DNA of 64,000 nucleotides from Streptococcus intermedius SK54 = ATCC 27335 (GTDB lineage: Bacteria > Bacillota > Bacilli > Lactobacillales > Streptococcaceae). The notes below the pieces were generated by a model. The model was not told the origin of the DNA. It did not search any database and was given only the letters and a program-made list of their open reading frames with translations. Within the stretch, counting starts at the first letter, position 1. Each line of letters begins with the position of its first letter. The stretch covers positions 202,224 through 266,223 of the forward strand of contig NZ_ATFK01000003.1 in the NCBI RefSeq assembly GCF_000413475.1, given 5' to 3'. Below, piece by piece: positions 28,289-36,070 of the stretch. The position numbers were made by a program, and so were the translations under genes.

Positions 28289-29181
28289 GGTTTGAATTTG
28301 TTGCAGATGAACATGTGAAAGTCAAAACCTTTTTAAAAAAACATGAAATTTCTAAAAGTTTACTTGCAAAAATTAAGTTTTCTGGTGGAAGTATTCAAGT
28401 CAACGGCAAGAAACAAAATGCAATTTACTTGTTAGACGTTGGCGACAAAGTTGTGATTGATATTCCGGCAGAAGAAGGATTTAGTAGTCTATGTGCAGTA
28501 GAAAAAGAATTGGATATTGTATACGAAGATGAACATTTTTTGATTTTAAACAAGCCCGCTGGTGTGGCTAGCATTCCTAGTGTGAATCATTCTAATACAA
28601 TGGCTAATTTCGTGAAAGCTTATTACATTTCTAAGCATTATGAAAATCAGCAAATTCATATTGTGACACGTTTAGATCGTGATACGAGTGGTCTGATGTT
28701 GTTTGCAAAGCATGGTTATGCTCATGCAAGATTGGATAAGCAATTGCAAAAGAAAGTAATCGAAAAACGTTATTATGCTTTGGTTAAAGGTTCTACACCG
28801 TTAAAGTCTGAAGGAGATATTATCGCTCCTATCGCACGAGAAGATAGGAGCATTATTACACGCTGTGTAGCAAAAAATGGGAAATATGCTCATACAAGTT
28901 ATAAAGTTCTTGCGCACTATGGTGACATTTATCTCGTAGATATCCATCTTCACACAGGACGAACACACCAGATTAGGGTTCATTTTTCTTACATTGGTTT
29001 TCCACTTTTAGGAGATGATTTGTATGGCGGTAGCCTGACAGATGGTATAACGCGACAAGCTCTTCATTGTCATTCGCTGCGTTTTTACAATCCCTTTCAT
29101 AAGGAAGTGGTGAATAAATCGAGTCCTATTCCGGAAGATTTCCAAGCAGTGATTCAAAAATTAAGCAATAAAAAGGAGTAA
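28285..29181 (+). CDS. RluA/RluD-family pseudouridine synthase
   Basis: 298 residues. The N-terminal S4-like RNA-binding region (residues 1-60, [20 protein letters not shown]) is followed by the catalytic motif [18 protein letters not shown] with the essential Asp. [28 protein letters not shown] is the family motif III. The target is probably 23S rRNA or tRNA; it is often annotated rluD, but specificity cannot be assigned from sequence. It overlaps nadK by 4 bases. Confidence 0.92.
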   Translation: MRFEFVADEHVKVKTFLKKHEISKSLLAKIKFSGGSIQVNGKKQNAIYLLDVGDKVVIDIPAEEGFSSLCAVEKELDIVYEDEHFLILNKPAGVASIPSVNHSNTMANFVKAYYISKHYENQQIHIVTRLDRDTSGLMLFAKHGYAHARLDKQLQKKVIEKRYYALVKGSTPLKSEGDIIAPIAREDRSIITRCVAKNGKYAHTSYKVLAHYGDIYLVDIHLHTGRTHQIRVHFSYIGFPLLGDDLYGGSLTDGITRQALHCHSLRFYNPFHKEVVNKSSPIPEDFQAVIQKLSNKKE

Positions 29182-29184
29182 AAC

Positions 29185-30162
29185 ATGAAAATTTTTGAAA
29201 CAATTCGTGAAACACTTCAAGATAAAGAAGTAAAAATTGTCTTACCAGAAGGCGAAGAACCACGTATTCTTCAAGCAACAAAACGGTTGGTAAAAGAAAC
29301 AAGTATTATCCCTGTTTTATTGGGGAATCCTGAAAAAATTCGAATTTATCTTGAAATCGAAGGCGTGACAGAAGGTTATGAAATTATTGACCCTCAAAAT
29401 TGTTCTTGCTTTGAAGAAATGGTTTCGGCTTTTGTTGAACGCCGTAAAGGAAAAATTACGGAGGAAGAAGCTCGTAAGCTATTGAAAGAGGATGTTAATT
29501 ATTTTGGTGTCATGCTCGTTTATCTTGGAAAAGTGCAAGGGATGGTTTCTGGTGCAATTCACTCTACTGCAAGCACAGTTCGACCTGCTCTTCAAATTAT
29601 CAAAACCCTTCCTTGGGTTTCTCGTACATCAGGTGCTTTTCTAATGGTTCGTGGTGATGAACGATATGTTTTCGGCGATTGTGCAATCAATATTGATCCA
29701 GATGCTAAGACATTAGCAGAAATTGCTATTAATTCAGCATTAACTGCACAAATCTTTGATATTGACCCAAAGGTGGCCATGCTTAGTTATTCAAGTAAAG
29801 GATCTGGATTTGGTGAAAAAGTTGATAAAGTTGTTGAGGCAACGAAACTTGCGCAGGAAATGCGACCAGATTTGGCTATTGACGGAGAATTACAATTTGA
29901 TGCAGCCTTTGTACCTAAAACCGCAGAGTTAAAAGCTCCTGGCAGTAATGTAGCTGGCCAAGCGACTGTTTTTATATTTCCTGGTATCGAAGCTGGAAAT
30001 ATCAGTTATAAAATGGCAGAGCGCCTAGGTGGATTCTCTGCAGTCGGTCCTATTTTGCAAGGATTGAATCACCCAGTAAATGATCTTTCACGTGGATGCA
30101 ATGCTGATGACGTTTATAAATTGACATTGATTACTGCCAGTCAAGCCGTTGCTCATTATTAG
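29185..30162 (+). CDS. pta: Phosphate acetyltransferase
   Basis: 325 residues, the short single-domain Pta of Firmicutes. Motifs: VLPEGEEPRILQAT, GMVSGAIHSTASTVRPALQI, AMLSYSSKGSGFG and the C-terminal ATVFIFPGIEAGNISYK. It interconverts acetyl-CoA and acetyl phosphate in fermentative metabolism. AAAAGGAG precedes the ATG. It is the last gene of the relQ cluster, ended by the hairpin at 30172-30201. Confidence 0.96.
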   Translation: MKIFETIRETLQDKEVKIVLPEGEEPRILQATKRLVKETSIIPVLLGNPEKIRIYLEIEGVTEGYEIIDPQNCSCFEEMVSAFVERRKGKITEEEARKLLKEDVNYFGVMLVYLGKVQGMVSGAIHSTASTVRPALQIIKTLPWVSRTSGAFLMVRGDERYVFGDCAINIDPDAKTLAEIAINSALTAQIFDIDPKVAMLSYSSKGSGFGEKVDKVVEATKLAQEMRPDLAIDGELQFDAAFVPKTAELKAPGSNVAGQATVFIFPGIEAGNISYKMAERLGGFSAVGPILQGLNHPVNDLSRGCNADDVYKLTLITASQAVAHY

Positions 30163-30171
30163 GAAATGACA

Positions 30172-30211
30172 AAGAATCCAGAGTTCACTTTCTGGGTTCT
30201 TGTTTTATTTT
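30172..30211 (+). terminator. Terminator of the relQ-nadK-rlu-pta operon
   Basis: AAGAATCCAGA (30172-30182) pairs with TCTGGGTTCTT (30191-30201), one G-U wobble in 11 bp, followed by TGTTTTATTTT. Confidence 0.85.
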
Positions 30212-30212
30212 A

Positions 30213-30221
30213 TGATATACT
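30213..30221 (+). promoter_or_regulatory. Extended -10 promoter giving a predicted leaderless mutY mRNA
   Basis: TGA plus TATACT (30216-30221). The expected start, 7 bases after the hexamer, is 30228, the A of the mutY ATG. No ribosome site is present. Confidence 0.6.
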
Positions 30222-30227
30222 AAATTC

Positions 30228-31403
30228 ATGTTAGATTTGAAGAAATACGGAATTGAAATGTGGGAGGATGAAAAAATTACATCCTTTCGCCAAAAGTTAC
30301 TAACGTGGTATGATGAAAATAAACGTGATTTGCCTTGGCGGAGAAGTAATAATCCTTATCATATCTGGATTTCAGAAATTATGCTTCAGCAAACACGGGT
30401 AGACACGGTCATTCCTTACTATGAGCGCTTTTTGGATTGGTTTCCGACGGTCAAAGATTTGGCAATCGCACCAGAAGAACGCTTATTAAAAGCATGGGAG
30501 GGACTAGGGTATTATTCACGAGTGCGCAATATGCAAGAGGCGGCTCAGCAGATTGTGGCAGAGTTTGAGGGTGAGTTTCCTCACACTTACGAAGGAATTT
30601 TCAGTCTTAAAGGGATTGGTCCTTATACAGCAGGCGCTATCGCTAGTATTGCTTTTGGATTGCCAGAGCCAGCTGTTGATGGAAATGTGATGCGAGTTTT
30701 GAGTCGTTTGTTTGAGGTGAATTTAGACATCGGTATTCCAGCCAATCGGAAAGTTTTTCAAACTATGATGGAAATGTTGATTGATCCCGAAAGGCCAGGA
30801 GATTTTAACCAAGCCCTGATGGATTTAGGTTCAGATATTGAAGCTCCGGTGAATCCCCGACCAGAAGATAGCCCTGTAAAGGAATTTAGTGCTGCTTTCT
30901 TACATGGAACCATGGAGAAGTACCCTATCAAAGCTCCTAAGAAAAAACCAGTTCCAGTTTATTTATATGGTTTGATTATCCAAGATGCTCAAGGACGGTT
31001 TCTTTTGGAAAAAAATGAGACTAGCGGCCTTTTGGCCGGATTTTGGCATTTTCCTTTAATTGAAGTAGGTGAATTTCCTGATGATGAACAGTTATCGCTT
31101 TTTGAAATAGCTGAAAATCGAGTTTCATTTGACTTATCTCCCAAAGAAAGCTTTGAACAGGATTATGATGTAGTAGTGGATTGGCAGTCAGTACACTTCC
31201 CACAAATTCAGCATGTTTTCAGCCATCGTAAATGGCAGATTCGTTTATTCTATGGTCGGGTAGTCAATGTAGCAAAAGACCCCCAAAAAGGGCAAGTGTT
31301 ATGGCTACATTCGGATAACTTTTCCGATTATCCATTTGCTAAACCTCAGCAAAAGATGTGGCAAACTTTCCAAAAAGCAATAAACAAAGGAAATAAAAAA
31401 TAA
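30228..31403 (+). CDS. mutY: A/G-specific adenine glycosylase MutY, iron-sulfur-less type
   Basis: 391 residues. It removes adenine mispaired with 8-oxoguanine. The N-terminal catalytic domain shows DLPWRRSNNPYHIWISEIML and QQTRVDTVIPYYERF, with catalytic residues in the VDGNVMRVLSR region, and a helix-hairpin-helix in LKGIGPYTAGAIASIAFG. A Nudix-like 8-oxoG recognition domain follows (about residues 245-385). The segment after FNQALMDLGSDI, where most MutYs carry four cysteines for a 4Fe-4S cluster, contains no cysteine at all. Related streptococci appear to share this. Confidence 0.94.
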   Translation: MLDLKKYGIEMWEDEKITSFRQKLLTWYDENKRDLPWRRSNNPYHIWISEIMLQQTRVDTVIPYYERFLDWFPTVKDLAIAPEERLLKAWEGLGYYSRVRNMQEAAQQIVAEFEGEFPHTYEGIFSLKGIGPYTAGAIASIAFGLPEPAVDGNVMRVLSRLFEVNLDIGIPANRKVFQTMMEMLIDPERPGDFNQALMDLGSDIEAPVNPRPEDSPVKEFSAAFLHGTMEKYPIKAPKKKPVPVYLYGLIIQDAQGRFLLEKNETSGLLAGFWHFPLIEVGEFPDDEQLSLFEIAENRVSFDLSPKESFEQDYDVVVDWQSVHFPQIQHVFSHRKWQIRLFYGRVVNVAKDPQKGQVLWLHSDNFSDYPFAKPQQKMWQTFQKAINKGNKK

Positions 31404-31484
31404 TTTTAGAATATGTATTCGTTCACTGGATGAGCTAGAAAAGCTATTAAAAACGATATCACTACAATAAACGCATTAAATTAA

Positions 31485-31521
31485 AAGGACTTAGCTCTGT
31501 GCAATACAGAACTAAATCCTT
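31485..31521 (-). terminator. Hairpin between mutY and the thioredoxin-like gene
   Basis: AAGGA-TTAG-TCTGT (31485-31500) pairs with ACAGA-CTAA-TCCTT (31506-31521) apart from two mismatches. On the minus strand it is followed by TTTTAATTT, so it probably ends the minus-strand gene at 31578. The rest of the 174-base gap holds no gene. Confidence 0.55.
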
Positions 31522-31577
31522 GGTTTAAATAAGAGCCTAACTTTTAGAGGTCAGTACACTTGAGTGTCTCCGCTTTT

Positions 31578-31925
31578 TTATAAATTAGCAAATTTCTTGA
31601 TTTCATCAGCCGTCATAGAAGAGTCACATCGAACAATCACATGACCATTTTCTGTATGTAAAAATCCTGGTACAGTTGGGATTTTATATTCGGAACGGAA
31701 AGCTAGGAGTTCTTCTAGATTATTAGGTTCTTCACTATTAATAAAGAAAATATGTGCCTGAGTTTCAGTAACGACCTTAGCCAGTGTAGTTGCGAATTTC
31801 CGACAGTAAGGACATGTTTTTCGGCCAATGAAAAATGTAGCTGTTTCCTTGTTTGCAATAGCTTTTCGAGCACGACTAACAGTTGTAACTTCTAAGTTTT
31901 TAATGTCTTGTGTAAATTGTTCCAT
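31578..31925 (-). CDS. Thioredoxin-like protein (bacteriocin transport accessory type)
   Basis: 115 residues, a compact thioredoxin fold without a signal peptide. The active site is CPYC (GRKTCPYCRKF, about residues 38-41), and the cis-Pro region is KIPTVPGFL. It resembles the PedC/BrcD-like bacteriocin transport accessory family, but no bacteriocin genes are nearby. A general thiol-disulfide role in the cytosol is as likely. Confidence 0.82.
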   Translation of the reverse strand: MEQFTQDIKNLEVTTVSRARKAIANKETATFFIGRKTCPYCRKFATTLAKVVTETQAHIFFINSEEPNNLEELLAFRSEYKIPTVPGFLHTENGHVIVRCDSSMTADEIKKFANL

Positions 31926-32153
31926 AAAGTTTCCTCATTTCATTTGTTCATTCTAGTATGCCATAAATATGAAAATAATGCAGAGATTTGAAATGAAAAC
32001 GGAAACTAGACTATTGAGAAGGCGTGAGGTTAAGAGCCTAAAATTAAAAATATTAAGTTCCTCATCTTACTTCTATGCGGATGATATTTAAGCTCTATTA
32101 CCAAGTTCTATCCCCACGCTAAAAACACTGTTTTAGTATATTATTTTTTGTGA
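31926..32153. other. Intergenic stretch, no gene; one cre-consensus match
   Basis: No ORF with a ribosome site is seen. ATGAAAACGGAAACT at 31993-32007 fits every position of the CcpA (cre) consensus WTGNAANCGNWNNCW. It lies about 70 bases upstream of the minus-strand thioredoxin-like gene and is not clearly tied to a promoter. Confidence 0.4.
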
Positions 32154-32203
32154 TAAAAAAAAGTCGGAGTCTGAGACATTATGTTTCAGACTCCGACTTT
32201 GAA
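32151..32203 (-). terminator. Terminator of pgm
   Basis: AAGTCGGAGTCTGA (32161-32174) pairs perfectly with TCAGACTCCGACTT (32186-32199), with ACAT/ATGT pairing further in. On the minus strand eight T follow. Confidence 0.88.
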
Positions 32204-32249
32204 GTTTGTAGAACTGAAATTTCGAAGCAAAACGATTCCGCTTTTCTAC

Positions 32250-33968
32250 TTATTTTACAAAGTTAGTGATCTCTGCTTCAATTGCATCAATTTTTGCTTG
32301 AGCGTCTTGGCTGGACTTCCCAACAACGGCAATATAGAATTTGATTTTTGGCTCAGTTCCTGAAGGACGGACTGCAATCCATGAACCATCAGTAAGCGTG
32401 TATTTTAATACATCGCTAGGGGGTGTTGTAAGGGCAGTGACTGTTCCATCAGTAGTAGTGGCAGTCTGAGCTTTGAAATCCTCTGTAACTGCAATAGCAG
32501 TAGCGTTGAATTCTTTTGGTGCATTGGCACGGAACTTGTTCATGATCGCTTTGATTTGTTCAGCGCCATCAACACCAGACAAAGTAACTGAAATCGTCTT
32601 TTCAGCATAATAACCATATTCTTGGTAGATTTCTTCGATTCCGTCTGCAAGGGTCAAGCCGCGTGAACGGTAGTAGGCTGCTAATTCGGCAACAACTAAT
32701 ACGGCTTGAATAGCATCTTTGTCACGTACAAATGGCTTAATTAGGTAACCAAAGCTTTCTTCAAAGCCCATCATATAAGTGTGATTGTGTTTTTCTTCAA
32801 ATTCTTGGATCTTTTCAGCAATAAATTTGAAACCAGTTAAGACATTGAACATGGTTGCGCCGTAGCTTTCAGCAATCTTGGCTACAAGATCGGTAGACAC
32901 AATAGATTTGCAAAGTGCTGCATTTGCAGGGAGTGTTCCAGCTGTCTTGTGAGCTTCCAAGATGTACTTAGCCATAATTGCACCAATTTGGTTTCCCGAA
33001 AGATTGCGATAGCTACCATCTTTCTGAAGAACTTCAACACCAACACGGTCAGCGTCTGGGTCAGTTGCAACAAGGACGTCTGCACCAACTTTACGACCTA
33101 ATTCTTCAGCGAGAGAGAAAGCAGCTTGGTTTTCTGGGTTTGGTGATTTGACAGTAGAAAAGTCTGGATCTGGCACACATTGAGCTTCAACAACCTGAAC
33201 AGAATCAAAACCAGCTTGGGCAAATGCTCGACGTGCTAACATTTCGCCTGTACCGTGAAGCGGAGTATAGACGATTTTCATGTCTTTGCCGTATTCTTTA
33301 ATCAATTGTTGGTTGATGTTGACGTCTTTAACTTCCTTGAGATATTCAGCATCAATAGTTTCACCAATAACTTCAATCAAACCGGAAGCTTTTTCGGATT
33401 CAACATCAGCTACTTCAATAGTAAATGGATTTTCAATGGCACGAATATAAGCTGTTAGAGCATCAGCGTCATGAGGTGGCATTTGACCACCGTCTTCGCC
33501 ATAAACTTTATAACCATTAAATGGCGCAGGATTGTGGCTTGCAGTAATCATGATACCAGCAAAAGCTTTTAAGTGACGAACTGCAAATGATAATTCTGGT
33601 GTCGGACGGAGACTTTCAAATACATAAGATTTAATGCCATGTTTTGCTAAAACCGCAGCGGATTCAAAGGCAAACTCTGGTGAGAAATGGCGAGAGTCAT
33701 AAGCAATAGCGACACCGCGTTTTTTGAAATCCTCACCTTTTTCATCAATCAAACGTGCTAAACCTTCAGTTGCCTGACGAACGACATAAATATTGATACG
33801 ATTTGTACCTGCACCAATCAAGCCACGCATACCAGCGGTACCAAATTCAAGATTTGTATAAAAAGCATCTTCTTTTGTCTTTTCGTCCATCGAATCCAAT
33901 TCTTTACGAAGGTAGTCTGGAAGTTTTGCAAAATCAAACCATTTTTTGAAATTCTCTTGGTAGGTCAT
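32250..33968 (-). CDS. pgm: Phosphoglucomutase / phosphomannomutase
   Basis: 572 residues, the long PgcA-like form of the alpha-D-phosphohexomutase family. The active serine is in MITASHNPAPFNGYKVYG (about residue 145), the metal loop is VATDPDADRVGVE, the sugar loop GFEESFGYL, and the phosphate loop RPSGTEPKIKFY. It interconverts glucose-1-phosphate and glucose-6-phosphate, feeding UDP-glucose, capsule and teichoic acid synthesis. It is transcribed alone from a promoter at 34106-34111. Confidence 0.95.
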   Translation of the reverse strand: MTYQENFKKWFDFAKLPDYLRKELDSMDEKTKEDAFYTNLEFGTAGMRGLIGAGTNRINIYVVRQATEGLARLIDEKGEDFKKRGVAIAYDSRHFSPEFAFESAAVLAKHGIKSYVFESLRPTPELSFAVRHLKAFAGIMITASHNPAPFNGYKVYGEDGGQMPPHDADALTAYIRAIENPFTIEVADVESEKASGLIEVIGETIDAEYLKEVKDVNINQQLIKEYGKDMKIVYTPLHGTGEMLARRAFAQAGFDSVQVVEAQCVPDPDFSTVKSPNPENQAAFSLAEELGRKVGADVLVATDPDADRVGVEVLQKDGSYRNLSGNQIGAIMAKYILEAHKTAGTLPANAALCKSIVSTDLVAKIAESYGATMFNVLTGFKFIAEKIQEFEEKHNHTYMMGFEESFGYLIKPFVRDKDAIQAVLVVAELAAYYRSRGLTLADGIEEIYQEYGYYAEKTISVTLSGVDGAEQIKAIMNKFRANAPKEFNATAIAVTEDFKAQTATTTDGTVTALTTPPSDVLKYTLTDGSWIAVRPSGTEPKIKFYIAVVGKSSQDAQAKIDAIEAEITNFVK

Positions 33969-34092
33969 TGTGAAATCTCCTTTTAAAAGTATGGAAGCTT
34001 ATGAAAAATTAGCGAAAATAGAAAATACCATTGTTTGTTTAGTGAAGTCATAGATAAATTCTTTTTCTCTTTCTTTTCAGCTTTCTGCATTG

Positions 34093-34111
34093 ATTAACCG
34101 TTTTCATTATA
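34093..34111 (-). promoter_or_regulatory. pgm -10 box with overlapping cre-like site
   Basis: On the minus strand TATAAT (34111-34106) runs directly into ATGAAAACGGTTAAT (34107-34093), which matches 14 of 15 positions of the CcpA cre consensus. A site at the start point would mediate glucose repression; the functional claim is inference. Confidence 0.45.
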
Positions 34112-34120
34112 GCATTTTTT

Positions 34121-34148
34121 CATAAAAAAATCACGTTTTCACGTGATT
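34121..34148 (-). terminator. Terminator of the coaB-coaC-ECF operon
   Basis: AATCACG (34129-34135) and CGTGATT (34142-34148) form the stem, and seven T follow on the minus strand. The stem overlaps the stop codon of the transporter gene by 2 bases. Confidence 0.8.
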
Positions 34149-34710
34149 ATTTTCTAACTTTTTCAAGAGCTGGAATGATGGCAACTGTCAGAATAGCAGA
34201 AATAATCATTTCAGCAATGGAATTGGTAGAGATGACAGAAGCAAGTAGCAATTGAATATTTCCGTTATAAACATTTGAGAATAGTAGGAAGATACCTCCT
34301 AAAACAAAAATAGTATTTGTCAACGAACCAATTGCTCCAGCTAAAATAAGCCCAGTCTTATTTTTTAGATATCTATAAACAAAATAGGGTGTGATCCCGA
34401 TTAAAATTCTCGGTATAAGAGCAATGATAAGAGAATAGATATTTCCATTAGGGACAAATGGGCTAAATAGATAGCTTGTTGGCAAGAGTACAATTGTATT
34501 AGTGATTAGACTAATGACTCCCATTAAAGCGCCTAAAAGTGCCCCAACTTTTGGTCCATAAAGGATACTGGCAATAATAACTGGAATATGAACAATCGTT
34601 GGTTTAATCGGGACAGGAAATAAGTTAAAAATCACCGAACTCAATAGATGAATGACTAACATAATAGCAAAAAAGATAGCAATTTGAGCAATATTAGATT
34701 GTTTCTTCAT
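34147..34710 (-). CDS. ECF transporter S component, probably for pantothenate
   Basis: 187 residues, about six membrane helices. The hydrophobic N-terminus, FPVPIKPTIVHIPVIIASIL and GPKVGALLGALMGVISL are typical of ECF substrate-binding S components (AxxxA-like helix 1 for docking to EcfT). It lies at the end of an operon with the coaB and coaC genes, overlapping coaC by 17 bases. A coenzyme A precursor, pantothenate or pantetheine, is therefore the likely cargo. This is context-based; sequence alone shows only the S-component fold. Confidence 0.78.
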   Translation of the reverse strand: MKKQSNIAQIAIFFAIMLVIHLLSSVIFNLFPVPIKPTIVHIPVIIASILYGPKVGALLGALMGVISLITNTIVLLPTSYLFSPFVPNGNIYSLIIALIPRILIGITPYFVYRYLKNKTGLILAGAIGSLTNTIFVLGGIFLLFSNVYNGNIQLLLASVISTNSIAEMIISAILTVAIIPALEKVRK

Positions 34711-35245
34711 AAATGATTTCCTTTACTTTTTCCATAATTGTTTCTACAGAAGCGAGAGCACCAATTCCTTTATCACCGCAAGCTAATATAGTTTCTCTAG
34801 GCCGAATGATGTGCCAGCCATATTTCTCTAATTTAGATAGATTGTCTTGAGTGATTGGATTTTCATACATTTTTGTGTTCATAGCAGGGGCCAGTACTTT
34901 TTTGACTGTTGTAGGCAAAGCAAGAGCAGTGCTTGTTATCATATTGTCTGCAAAACCATTTGCTAATTTTGCGATTGTATTAGCTGTTGCAGGTGCAACT
35001 AAGAAAAGATCTGTTTGCTTAGCAATTTCAATATGATTGACTTTGTTTGGAGCAAGTTCGTCCATGACATCCGTATGCACGATATGTTTCGACAATACCT
35101 GCAATGTCAATGGGGGAATGAAATTTATAGCTGCTGAAGACATCAGAACAGTTACATCTAGATTGTTTTTTGTGAATTGGTTGGTCAAATCGGCAGCTTT
35201 ATATGCAGCAATACTTCCTGTGACAGCTAATGTAATATGTTTCAT
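34694..35245 (-). CDS. coaC: Phosphopantothenoylcysteine decarboxylase
   Basis: 183 residues, stand-alone CoaC flavoprotein. FMN-binding region LAVTGSIAAYKAADLTN, catalytic His in NKVNHIEIAKQTD, and the substrate clamp PAMNTKMYENP. It converts 4'-phosphopantothenoyl-cysteine to 4'-phosphopantetheine. In most bacteria this is fused to CoaB; here the two are separate genes overlapping by 4 bases, as is usual in streptococci. Confidence 0.93.
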   Translation of the reverse strand: MKHITLAVTGSIAAYKAADLTNQFTKNNLDVTVLMSSAAINFIPPLTLQVLSKHIVHTDVMDELAPNKVNHIEIAKQTDLFLVAPATANTIAKLANGFADNMITSTALALPTTVKKVLAPAMNTKMYENPITQDNLSKLEKYGWHIIRPRETILACGDKGIGALASVETIMEKVKEIIYEETI

Positions 35246-35934
35246 AGATTGTCCTTTGTGTGAGTGTGTGTTACGAGTTGTTGAGCAATTTCTTCTTTAG
35301 TATCGACTTTTATAACAGAATTTATTTTGACTAGGTAAGCATGATGTTGATTATCGGAGATATCAGACAAGTCATTTGCCACAATGATTTCAGCTTGATT
35401 TTTAGTAAGACTGGCACGAGCAACAGTCAGTAATTCTTCCTTAGAAACATCAACTAAGAGTTTAAAACCAATCAGGCGGATATTGGGATTCCATTTTTTT
35501 ACTTGACTGATAATTTTCGGCGTTTGTTTAAGAAAGAGCACTTGGTAATTATCCTTTGATGAAATCTTGCTTTGTTTATTGGTCTTATTTAAAAATTCTG
35601 TTAAATCTTGAGATGTAGTGATTTGCTCAAAACCTGTCATATAAATCGGCGTGTAGTCAGAAACGGCCATTGAGTGAATCAAAACGTCGTGAGTTTTGAC
35701 TAGAGGTTTCATCATTTCAAATAGTTCTTGCACATTCTCAATAATTTGAATTGTTAAATTCGGATGAGCAGCAGGTTTGATAGCGTTCCGTGTAGTGATT
35801 AAAGTAACCTGATCACCTTGTTCTAAAAAACTGTCCGCAATCAGTGCACCGAGTTTTCCTGTGGAATGATTCGTAATAGAGCGAACTTGATCGATTTTTT
35901 CGCTCGTTCCGCCAGAAGTAATCAATAGTTTCAT
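35242..35934 (-). CDS. coaB: Phosphopantothenate-cysteine ligase
   Basis: 230 residues, stand-alone CoaB. LLITSGGTSEKIDQVRSITN and HSTGKLGALIADSFLEQG are the nucleotide and substrate motifs, and IHSMAVSDY and GFKLLVDVS follow. It joins phosphopantothenate to cysteine with a nucleotide triphosphate. First gene of a three-gene coenzyme A operon. It is divergent from fhs with a 136-base intergenic region. Confidence 0.92.
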   Translation of the reverse strand: MKLLITSGGTSEKIDQVRSITNHSTGKLGALIADSFLEQGDQVTLITTRNAIKPAAHPNLTIQIIENVQELFEMMKPLVKTHDVLIHSMAVSDYTPIYMTGFEQITTSQDLTEFLNKTNKQSKISSKDNYQVLFLKQTPKIISQVKKWNPNIRLIGFKLLVDVSKEELLTVARASLTKNQAEIIVANDLSDISDNQHHAYLVKINSVIKVDTKEEIAQQLVTHTHTKDNL

Positions 35935-35979
35935 GACTAAATTTTACACAAAAAAAGTTAATTCGTAAATAAAAAAATG

Positions 35980-36043
35980 TTTTCCGAACGTTTTTAAAAA
36001 TTTAACCGTTGAAAATGTTTGTTTTCTTTATTTTTGATATAAT
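35980..36043 (+). promoter_or_regulatory. fhs promoter with PurR box
   Basis: CCGAAC (35984-35989) in TTTTCCGAACGTT matches most of the lactic-acid-bacterial PurBox AWWWCCGAACWWT. An extended -10 TGA-TATAAT lies at 36035-36043, placing the box about 65 bases before the start, close to the position used for PurR activation in Lactococcus. Activation here is inference. Confidence 0.55.
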
Positions 36044-36070
36044 AATACTATAAAAACTGGAGGATTCCAA

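Noticed and set aside
31926..32153. Possible small gene in the thioredoxin-pgm spacer
   Set aside because: No frame with a ribosome site and no recognisable protein similarity by eye.
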